From NCBI RefSeq assembly GCF_023283895.1, contig NZ_JAKILB010000011.1, forward strand, positions 62,001 through 126,000: a stretch of DNA of 64,000 nt. The letters are read 5' to 3'. The translations under genes and the position numbers were made by a program. The notes below the pieces were generated by a model. That model saw only the letters and a program-made list of their open reading frames with translations, had not been told where the DNA came from and did not search any database. Shown here piece after piece: positions 47,501 through 54,842 of this stretch; within the stretch, counting starts at the first letter, position 1; the number at the start of each line of letters is the position of its first letter. The stretch comes from Shewanella pneumatophori. Its GTDB lineage: Bacteria > Pseudomonadota > Gammaproteobacteria > Enterobacterales > Shewanellaceae.

Positions 47501-48835
47501 CGTTTGTGAAACCGCAGGGATCACAGTATCAAACGCTTCAGTAAAGGTTTCACCTGTCGGTGTTGGGCTACGACGACCTGAACTGTCTGGCTCACCAAGT
47601 GCCATTATTTCAAAAGTGACCATAGCCACTCGGCCGTTACCATCGCTATGGTTTTCAATCGGATTGGTCAAGAAGTGGAACTTAATCCCTTCTTGTTCTG
47701 CCTCGTGGATCTCATAAGGTTCTGCAGGCATTTCATCGCGAGTACGGCGATATACTAATGTTACATCTGCGCCATCGCGCTTGGCTGTGCGGGCACAATC
47801 GATTGCAGTGTTACCGCCACCAATAACAGCTACCTTTTTGCCGGTGCTGTATTGCTTCTCTGTGCAGTAATCTCGTAGGTAATCCACACCTAAGTAGCAG
47901 CCTTCAAGCTCAATACCTGGGTAGTTCATCGGCACGGCTTTTTGCGCGCCAATCGCTAAGCAGACAGCATCAAAGTCGGTGATTAAACCATTTAAGTGAA
48001 TATCACGGCCAAGACGGGTATCTGTGGCAATGTTGAGACCATTTTTACACAGCAGCTCAATTTCTTTATCGAGAATCGCTTTAGGCAAACGATATTCTGG
48101 AATGCCGTAACGTAACCAGCCGCCCGCTTGTGGCATAGATTCGAAAATGGTGACGTCGTGGCCATTATTAGATAAGTAATAACCCGCCGAAATACCCGCA
48201 GGTCCGCTACCGATAATCGCGACCTTTTTACCCGTCGCTGGCGCTTTTGGCGGTACGTATGGATTTTCACCTTCTAAATCTAAGTCGGCTGCGTGACGCT
48301 TTAATTGGCGAATCGCGACAGGCTCATCGACTAAGCCGCGGCGACATTCAGTTTCACAAAAAGCTGGGCAGACACGGCCAATAGATAGTGGCAAAGGTAA
48401 GGTCTGCTTGATGACTTTTACTGCTTCTGTGTGGTCGCCTTGGGCGATATGGTACAGGTAAGACTGCACATCAACGCCAGCTGGACAGGCCGTTTGGCAA
48501 GGGGCTTCACAGTCAGCAAAGTGGTCTGACAAAATGTTGTGCAGCGCGGCTTTGCGCTGCTTACTTAATGCCGCTGACTGGGTAATGACTTCGATATTTT
48601 GCGCGGCAATATCCCCGATGCGGGTATCGCAGGCGCGCACATTGGTAATATTGTTGTCGCAATCAATAAGCTCAACATGACAAAGATTACAGTGCTGTTT
48701 GCTGTCGTGCACTAATGAGCTAGCAGGACTTTTACATAAATTGGGGATGGCGATATCGGCATTTAGCGCAACATCTAATAGTGTGTCTTGTTGATTAGCT
48801 AAAAGGGTTTTGCCATCAATTATTATTTGTTTCAT
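44537..48835 (-). CDS. Formate dehydrogenase catalytic subunit with inserted GltD-like FAD/NAD(P) module
   Basis: Single 1432-residue protein. A 2Fe-2S domain (about 1-80, Cys near 34, 49, 52, 69) is followed by a GltD-like oxidoreductase at about 100-560, with a Cys-rich start (CEAPCQTACPAG), FAD motif VAIIGSGPAGISAGYYL and NAD(P) motif [17 protein letters not shown]. Next come two 4Fe-4S clusters (CISCGACVETC, CVQCGNCVQVCP, about 645-715). The molybdopterin domain has its own cluster (CTYCGIGC) and the catalytic cysteine in DHCARLCHASTV, a Cys rather than selenocysteine form. Together these could couple formate oxidation to NAD(P)+ without separate subunits (inference). No fdhD or Mo-cofactor gene is adjacent. 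Confidence 0.9.
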   Translation of the reverse strand: MKQIIIDGKTLLANQQDTLLDVALNADIAIPNLCKSPASSLVHDSKQHCNLCHVELIDCDNNITNVRACDTRIGDIAAQNIEVITQSAALSKQRKAALHNILSDHFADCEAPCQTACPAGVDVQSYLYHIAQGDHTEAVKVIKQTLPLPLSIGRVCPAFCETECRRGLVDEPVAIRQLKRHAADLDLEGENPYVPPKAPATGKKVAIIGSGPAGISAGYYLSNNGHDVTIFESMPQAGGWLRYGIPEYRLPKAILDKEIELLCKNGLNIATDTRLGRDIHLNGLITDFDAVCLAIGAQKAVPMNYPGIELEGCYLGVDYLRDYCTEKQYSTGKKVAVIGGGNTAIDCARTAKRDGADVTLVYRRTRDEMPAEPYEIHEAEQEGIKFHFLTNPIENHSDGNGRVAMVTFEIMALGEPDSSGRRSPTPTGETFTEAFDTVIPAVSQTPDMDFLDHPQSQLATGEVALTRWNTFEGCEHTMSAGQSAGLDKLFVIGDSRTGPATAVAAVADGRKAADAIEKLLSQGLTCELVKQPFNSTKAKKTSSLKSIKADSLYPDSTVQARSVMPELDKLQRALNFSEVELGFAADEAMKEAARCLECACQANTDCKLRDYATEYKVKASELDISQAQQFSVDTSAPFITFDANRCISCGACVETCKGASGHNAISFAKDHYHALPTSCAGSIVGDERKAPRVGFSASMNDSDCVQCGNCVQVCPTGALVDSRDKTQGLTPAQKAPLKTVSSICTYCGIGCRINLHVDEQKNQIRHVSGDTSSPVNEGMLCVKGRFGFDFVGSDKRLTTPLIRKNGELIPASWDEAIAVVAQRFAQIKQVSGNKAIAGLSSAKATNEDNYVFQKFFRSVLGNNNVDHCARLCHASTVTALRESLGSGAMTNDIPSIKDSDLIFILGSDTESAHPIIASRIKHAIKEHGARLIVADPKRVSIADKAELYVAQRPGSDVMLINAIMQQIIKNDWHDLDYIQARVEGFSQLYDEVMSPDYSPKNAELITGVSASDIIKMAKLIGTAEKTAVYYAMGVTQHTSGHDNVTAISNLQLLCGNIGVKGAGINPLRGQSNVQGACDMGALPNYFSGYQKLDDPLVQMRFREAWGKEDLCADIGFSATEMMHALSHGELKGLYVMGENPVLSDPDQKHVLQGLAAAEFVVVQDIFLTETAELADVVLPAAAFAEKLGHFTNTERRVQQLLPAVNPPGEAKNDWQIIQLIASKMGEDWGYQSEKQIWHEITDVTPQYRGITWRVIDSETENGRQGIQWPCPAEGHPGTPILHTSQFTHGKGKMRAVHYRLPAEMPCDEYPLILSTGRLLEQFHTGTMTRKTEGLNQLGEAKVMISVFDADKLEINNGDMLKLSTRRGEIEIKAFVTKRAQAGVLFLPFHFAESAANKLTNNALDPVAKIPEFKVCAVKAEKVLAQQEQVVLV

Positions 48836-49558
48836 CGCATGGGCCTTTAATTATAGGGTCGCAGCTTGATTGTGTGCGTTGAATCGCTTTACAAAGCGAC
48901 TTGGCAACATCAGCATTCGCAGAAAATGGACTAGGCGAAATCGTTATTGCTTGGAGTATACCTGTGGCCTTTTTCTACACTGATAACACGGTTTAAATTT
49001 GCGCTGAAATTGCTGGCCTGCTCACAGGTATGGCGGGAAGTGTGCGCATGGCTGGCTGCTGCTGGTCTGATGTGAGATCGGCTTATCGTTTTTGCTGGTT
49101 TCGTCTGCTAGCTTGCTAGCACGCGAGTTTTTAAGCGTTATGGGGGCAAATAGGCTGGCTAGATTTAACTACTTCAGTTTGCAAAATATGCCTTTTCAGA
49201 TCACTAGCACCAAGTTAGGAGGTTTGCATTTGAATGGTGTCAGGCTAAGCGTGGTCAAGATCACAACTTGGCTGACTTGCGAGTTGAACTGCTGCACTAA
49301 AATGGCAATGTTTGTTGAAAGTGGGTGGGTCTACATTTTCTGCTTATTAGCTTTAAGGTATGTTTTTAGGGCTTAAGCTAATATTGTTGAATAAATTTGC
49401 TATTTTGTGGTCTTTTGCGGCTAGGTTTCATTCGAAGCATGGGTTAAAATAGCGGGTTTTCTATTTGTAGTAATTTACTCGTAAAGAGTCGAGCAGTAGA
49501 AATTTAACCACTATTGCTTAGCAATGACCGCTTAGCCAAATAAGAAGTTGATTAAATC
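48836..49558. other. Divergent spacer between the formate dehydrogenase gene and prfB
   Basis: 723 bp. Near the formate dehydrogenase start a palindrome TCGCTTT-AC-AAAGCGA (about 48889-48904) lies in its presumed leader. A second pair TTCGC/GCGAA is near 48915-48937. A frame at 49092-49376 starts with TTG and is not protein-like. I could not match the leader to a molybdenum-cofactor riboswitch. Confidence 0.45.
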
Positions 49559-50657
49559 ATGTTTGAAGTAAATCCAGTAAAATTCAAAATCAAGGAGCTC
49601 GCCGACCGTACCGACCTTCTTCGGGGGTATCTTTGACTACGATGCTAAAAGTGAGCGTCTAGAAGAAGTTAGCCGAGAGCTTGAAAGCTCTGAGGTTTGG
49701 AACGATCCAGATAACGCCCAAGCCTTAGGCAAAGAGCGTGCAGCACTTGAAGCGGTAGTTAAGACTATCGACGATATGGACAGTGGCCTAGAAGATATCG
49801 AGGGATTACTCGAACTTGCCGTTGAAGAAGACGATGAAGAAACCTTCAATGACGCCACCGCTGAATTACAAGGCTTAGAGAAACGCCTTGAGGAACTTGA
49901 GTTCCGTCGTATGTTCTCTAAACCACATGATGCATCAGATTGTTATTTAGATATTCAATCAGGTTCTGGCGGTACTGAAGCTCAAGATTGGGCGAACATG
50001 GTACTGCGTATGTTTTTACGTTGGGGCGAAGCCCACGACTATAAACCAGAGTTGATTGAAGTGACTGCAGGTGATGTTGCTGGTATTAAAGGCGCCACCG
50101 TTAAGTTTACTGGCGAATATGCCTTTGGTTCGCTGCGTACTGAAACAGGTGTACACCGTTTAGTGCGTAAGTCGCCATTTGACTCGTCAGGTAAGCGTCA
50201 CACCTCTTTCTGTTCGGTATTCGTTTACCCAGAAATTGATGATTCGATTGAGATTGATATCAATCCATCGGACTTAAGAATTGATACCTACCGCGCATCA
50301 GGTGCGGGTGGTCAGCACGTCAACAAAACTGAGTCGGCAATCCGTATTACCCATTTACCGACCAACACTGTGGTGCAATGTCAAAACGACCGTTCACAGC
50401 ATAAAAACCGTGACTCGGCGATGAAACAATTAAAAGCAAAACTGTATGAGTTAGAAATGCTCAAACAGAATGCTGATAAGCAAGCCGCCGAAGATGCCAA
50501 GTCAGATATTGGCTGGGGCAGCCAGATCCGTTCATACGTGCTAGATGATGCGCGTATTAAAGATCTACGTACCGGCGTTGAAAACCGAAATACCCAGAGC
50601 GTGTTAGATGGCGATCTGGACAAGTTTATTGAAGCTAGCCTGAAATCTGGCCTTTAA
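49559..50657 (+). CDS. prfB: Peptide chain release factor 2, with programmed +1 frameshift
   Basis: Terminates translation at UGA and UAA. The ATG at 49559 opens 25 codons ([16 protein letters not shown]...GYL) that end at an in-frame TGA (49634-49636) in the classic slippery text GGGGGTATCTTTGAC. A +1 shift at CTT continues as [12 protein letters not shown] to the stop at 50655-50657. The Shine-Dalgarno-like GGGGG and the C after TGA are both kept, so autoregulation by RF2 level should work. RF2-specific SPF ([14 protein letters not shown]) and catalytic GGQ ([11 protein letters not shown]) are present. Total about 365 residues. lysS follows 12 bp later, the arrangement found in many gammaproteobacteria. 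Confidence 0.97.
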
Positions 50658-50669
50658 CGAGAGAAGAAG

Positions 50670-52175
50670 ATGACTGAACAAATCCAAGACGAGAACAAGT
50701 TAATTGCAGAACGTCGTGCTAAGTTAGAGCACATCCGTACGAACTGCCCTGCAAACGGTCACCCGAACAACTTCGATCGAAAACACAAAGCGGCAGACAT
50801 TCAAGCTGAATTTGGTAACAACACCAAAGAAGAGCTTGAAGGCATGGGCATTGAACGTTCAATCGCTGGCCGTGTAATGGCTAAGCGTGGTCCATTCTTG
50901 GTTATCCAAGATGTGAGCGGTCGTATCCAAGCTTACGCAGGTAAAGACGTTCAAAAAGATCTTAAAGAAAAATTCCAAGGTCTAGATATCGGTGACATCA
51001 TCGGTGTGACTGGTCAGCTACACCTTTCAGGTAAAGGCGACCTATACGTGAACATGGAGCAGTACCAATTGCTAACTAAAGCATTGCGTCCGCTACCAGA
51101 AAAGTTCCACGGCCTAACTGACCAAGAAACGCGTTACCGTCAGCGTTACGTTGACCTTATCGTTAACGAAGATTCTCGTGCTGCATTCGTTATGCGCTCT
51201 AAAGTGGTTACTGCTATCCGTAACTTCATGGTTAAGAAAGAGTTCATGGAAGTTGAAACACCAATGATGCACAGCATCCCTGGTGGCGCTTCAGCACGTC
51301 CATTCGTGACTCACCACAATGCACTAGATATTGAAATGTATCTACGTATTGCGCCTGAGCTATACCTTAAGCGTCTAGTGGTTGGTGGTTTTGAGCGTGT
51401 ATTCGAAATCAACCGTAACTTCCGTAACGAAGGTTTGTCTCCTCGTCATAACCCAGAATTCACTATGATGGAATTCTATATGGCGTACGCTGACTTTAAC
51501 GATCTAATGGATCTAACAGAAGAGATGCTAAGCTCTATCGCTACTGAGCTTTGTGGTTCTCCACTACTTCCATATGGTGAGCACACAGTTGACTTCGGTG
51601 GCCCATACGCGCGCTTAAGCATGTTAGATGCGATCAAAAAGTACAACCCAGACAACGCAACAATCCAGTCTATGACTTACGAAGAAGTTAAAGACGTTGA
51701 ATTTATGCGTGAGCTAGCGAAGAGCATCGGCATGACTGTTGAGAAGTTCTGGACTTGTGGTCAACTACTTGAAGAGATCTTCGGTGAAACTGCTGAGCCA
51801 CAGTTGATGCAACCTACGTTCATCACTGGTTACCCAGCGGATATTTCTCCACTAGCACGTCGTAACGACGACAACCATTTCATCACAGACCGTTTCGAGT
51901 TCTTCATCGGCGGCCGTGAAGTAGCAAACGGTTTCTCTGAGCTTAACGATGCTGAAGATCAAGACAGCCGCTTTAAAGCACAGGTTGATGCTAAAGACGC
52001 TGGTGATGACGAAGCAATGTTCTACGATGCAGACTACATCACTGCACTAGAGCACGGTTTACCGCCAACTGCAGGTCAAGGTATCGGTATCGACCGTCTA
52101 GTGATGCTATTTACTAACACTCACACTATCCGTGACGTGATCCTGTTCCCAGCAATGCGCCCACAAGCGAACTAA
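50670..52175 (+). CDS. lysS: Lysyl-tRNA synthetase, class II
   Basis: Charges tRNA-Lys. It has 501 residues. The N-terminal OB-fold anticodon domain is at about 60-150 ([21 protein letters not shown]). The class II catalytic core has motif 1 ([15 protein letters not shown]), motif 2 ([26 protein letters not shown]) and motif 3 ([18 protein letters not shown]). It starts 12 bp after prfB with a GAGAGAAGAAG ribosome site, so the two genes form an operon ended by the terminator near 52216. Confidence 0.98.
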   Translation: MTEQIQDENKLIAERRAKLEHIRTNCPANGHPNNFDRKHKAADIQAEFGNNTKEELEGMGIERSIAGRVMAKRGPFLVIQDVSGRIQAYAGKDVQKDLKEKFQGLDIGDIIGVTGQLHLSGKGDLYVNMEQYQLLTKALRPLPEKFHGLTDQETRYRQRYVDLIVNEDSRAAFVMRSKVVTAIRNFMVKKEFMEVETPMMHSIPGGASARPFVTHHNALDIEMYLRIAPELYLKRLVVGGFERVFEINRNFRNEGLSPRHNPEFTMMEFYMAYADFNDLMDLTEEMLSSIATELCGSPLLPYGEHTVDFGGPYARLSMLDAIKKYNPDNATIQSMTYEEVKDVEFMRELAKSIGMTVEKFWTCGQLLEEIFGETAEPQLMQPTFITGYPADISPLARRNDDNHFITDRFEFFIGGREVANGFSELNDAEDQDSRFKAQVDAKDAGDDEAMFYDADYITALEHGLPPTAGQGIGIDRLVMLFTNTHTIRDVILFPAMRPQAN

Positions 52176-52215
52176 TTTGCAGGGCCGATACAGTAAAACT
52201 GTATCGTCAGGAAAA

Positions 52216-52243
52216 TAAAAACCAGCCATTCGGCTGGTTTTTT
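52216..52243 (+). terminator. Terminator of prfB-lysS
   Basis: AAACCAGCC pairs with GGCTGGTTT across a short loop, followed by TTTTGTTTTC. Confidence 0.9.
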
Positions 52244-52388
52244 GTTTTCAGCCCTAAGCTAGCTACTTTAGAATTTTTATCTGGTGATTAAATTGTAAAG
52301 CTTTAATTAACAGGGTTTATTCTTGCTGGGTTGTTATTGTAAACTTTAGTATTACTATTTGTTAATGTAATCTGGAGTTAGTAAGACG

Positions 52389-54293
52389 ATGGCATTTGAT
52401 TATGGATCGATCGACATAGGGCTTAAAAACCCGTTTAAAAAAGAGGGAGCCGTTACAAGTATTCGTGGCTTAGTCACCACAGTACTTGGTGTTTATTTGC
52501 TGATAGAAGCAGCTTCTGTCGTCAGAGACAACACGGTTGTTGGCTGGATCTTAGTGGTATTTGGCCTATTTTTATTGGGCGGTGGTCTTAAAATTACCAC
52601 CAACGGCATTATTGCCATGTTGCGTTACTTTGTTGGGCGTAATCATCCTACGTCGTTAGCTTACAACCATAGTCGTTCTGAAACGACCACTGCGAAGCAA
52701 GAGTCAGGATATGTTGCGTATACCAAACAGCGCTTAATTGAGATGCTGGTTGGCCGTAAAAATGCCACATTTGTTGAACCGCAGGGCTTCCTTGCTCGTT
52801 TAGTGCATACCATTTTTCCTAAGTTAACCTTTATGCCTTATCCGGTGCGTAATATGGCGCAGCGCTTGTTTGGTGCTTGGGTAAAAACTGTTTTGGCGTT
52901 GGTCGCTTATGCTTTAACTGCATTTGTTTCTTTGGCTGGATTTGCTGGCGAAATTGGTGAGTTTGCATTCCCAATTTACTCTATTTTACTGACACTTTAT
53001 CTCATAGGTGTTTGGCGCTCCGCTGGTCGTGCACTTGCTCGTAGTGCCGATCGTAAAATTCCATCAATGGGCACCAAAGAGTTAGCTAAGGTAATTGCTA
53101 CTGCTATTGTATTGCCTGTGGTATTAGCCGCTGGTCTTGCTTACTTCATGCAAGTAACCAGTGTTAGCATGGCTCAATTACAGCAATTGCTGCAATTTTT
53201 ACCCAACTTTCACGCTTGGGCGTACTTTATCGCAATCGTTGTTGCAGCCATAATTTGCTCGGCGCTGATCAGTATGATGATCTTTAAGCGTATGGCATTG
53301 ACTGATCCTAAAGTTGAAGTGTCAGAGCTTAGAGATAATTGGCAGGAATCAATTCATCCGAACGAGATTTTCATTAACCTTGATAACTTAGTGATGGCTA
53401 ACCGCCGGTATAAAGAAGTACCAAACCGCGTCTACCAAGAACTTGAGCCTAAGCTTAATGAGCAAGTTGAGGGGAAAGGCAACTTCTTTGGCGAGATGTT
53501 GCAAGAGATCCAGCCTAAGTTTAAGGCAATGGATTTAGGGCCTGCGTTTACTTCTGTGCGCATGCTGAGTCTTATTCTAGGTAATGCCTTATTTATCTGT
53601 GCATCAGTACTAACAGTTTGGCTGGCTTTTGGTGTTGTCGATTTATATAACTTTGTTGGTGGTGTGCCGCTGGATGTGATTATTGAACAATCTACACCTG
53701 AGCAAATAAATAGTTTAAGCGACATGTCAGGTACGATTATTCATCTAACCTTGGTGGGGATTTTATTGCGTGCTTTTGCGCATATGCTTGCCAACGGTGC
53801 GCACCTGTTTTTTGCTGAAATGCAGTTCGTAAGTCAGCTTATCTATATGAAAGTAGAAGGTACATTTACTGAGTCACGCATTTCAACAGGTACGGGAATA
53901 CATGACTCTACTCGCTCCGAAAACACTTTAGTGCGATCAAGCATTACGCCATGGGTTGTTGTTACTCAAGCTGTATCTAGTACCTTTGCGGCAACAGGGA
54001 TGAGAAACTTAGAGCATCCACGTTATATTTTAGAGATGCATAAGGACGAGCAGTCGTTAGACAGCATTCGCCGCGATGTGGTGAGCTTTATTAAAGACCG
54101 TGAGTCGATAGCTGCAATTACTAGTGAGCGTGATCTGCGCAATGCATCTCAGATCCATGAGATTAACGAACAGTCGCGAGCAATTCCGATGCAATCTCAA
54201 GATAAGTTGGCTATCACTGAACAAGAAGAGCAGGCTGCAGCTTTGTTACGTCAACAAGCCGAAGAAGACGATAAGGCGGCAACACCAGCCTAA
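52389..54293 (+). CDS. Large uncharacterised membrane protein
   Basis: 634 residues with no family I recognise. A short N-terminal soluble part (MAFDYGSIDIGLKNPFKKEG) precedes two membrane helices (about 26-45, 52-70). Further hydrophobic pairs lie near 168-215, 235-258 and 277-302. A soluble region (310-395) contains HPNEIFINLDNLVMANRRYKEVPNRVYQEL. Two more helices follow (about 400-425, 450-470), then a long C-terminal soluble tail ending in a Gln/Glu-rich helix (EQEEQAAALLRQQAEEDDK) likely to be coiled. The ATG follows TGGAGTTAGTAAGACG. A terminator follows. The layout suggests a membrane platform protein, but its function is unknown. Confidence 0.75.
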   Translation: MAFDYGSIDIGLKNPFKKEGAVTSIRGLVTTVLGVYLLIEAASVVRDNTVVGWILVVFGLFLLGGGLKITTNGIIAMLRYFVGRNHPTSLAYNHSRSETTTAKQESGYVAYTKQRLIEMLVGRKNATFVEPQGFLARLVHTIFPKLTFMPYPVRNMAQRLFGAWVKTVLALVAYALTAFVSLAGFAGEIGEFAFPIYSILLTLYLIGVWRSAGRALARSADRKIPSMGTKELAKVIATAIVLPVVLAAGLAYFMQVTSVSMAQLQQLLQFLPNFHAWAYFIAIVVAAIICSALISMMIFKRMALTDPKVEVSELRDNWQESIHPNEIFINLDNLVMANRRYKEVPNRVYQELEPKLNEQVEGKGNFFGEMLQEIQPKFKAMDLGPAFTSVRMLSLILGNALFICASVLTVWLAFGVVDLYNFVGGVPLDVIIEQSTPEQINSLSDMSGTIIHLTLVGILLRAFAHMLANGAHLFFAEMQFVSQLIYMKVEGTFTESRISTGTGIHDSTRSENTLVRSSITPWVVVTQAVSSTFAATGMRNLEHPRYILEMHKDEQSLDSIRRDVVSFIKDRESIAAITSERDLRNASQIHEINEQSRAIPMQSQDKLAITEQEEQAAALLRQQAEEDDKAATPA

Positions 54294-54317
54294 TCTTTGG
54301 TTAAAACCTAGCAAGTA

Positions 54318-54345
54318 TAAAGAGCACATCAGTGCTCTTTTTACT
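54318..54345 (+). terminator. Terminator after the large membrane-protein gene
   Basis: AGAGCAC/GTGCTCT stem with a four-base loop and a following T tract. Confidence 0.85.
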
Positions 54346-54842
54346 TTTCAGCCTTAAATTACCTACTGAGTAAGTGGCATTTTATTTTTCTAATGAGCTT
54401 CATTGGCGGTTTTGGGAAGAGCTAAAGCGATCATTAATCCGTATGGGACACTATTTGTATTAATTTGAAAACAGTCGTGATTTTATTTGATATTTATCAA
54501 TATAATTAGACTGATACCCTTGTATTTTAACCGGCTTCCAACCTTGGCTATCTTGCACTTTCAATGTGATTGGATGTGTATTCTATTGCAAATTAATTGT
54601 TTGTTATAGCAAATAAACACTCTCAGCTAAGTCATTCATTCGTGACTTTTAATGTGAATGCTTATATTTCTTGCTTTTTAATGGTTTCTTATAACAATGT
54701 TGTAATTTTGAACTTTATTTTTAAAGTTAAAAACACTAGTGTGTAGTGGATTTTTAGACTCTTTTATGGGTAACTCATAGCGAATGAAGTACTGATAACA
54801 AGAGGTTATGTATAGTCATAAAATGATTTAATAGGATATCGT
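54346..54842 (+). other. AT-rich promoter region of the PAS/GGDEF/EAL gene
   Basis: About 500 bp without a gene. It is strongly AT-rich from 54440 to 54780, probably a promoter with upstream AT-rich elements. No specific operator was recognised. Confidence 0.4.

Noticed and set aside
48836..48960. Molybdenum-cofactor riboswitch in the formate dehydrogenase leader
   Set aside because: Two hairpins exist but the conserved blocks of that RNA class are not recognisable.
49092..49376. 94-codon frame upstream of prfB
   Set aside because: TTG start, no ribosome site, no protein-like pattern, and it lies in a promoter region.
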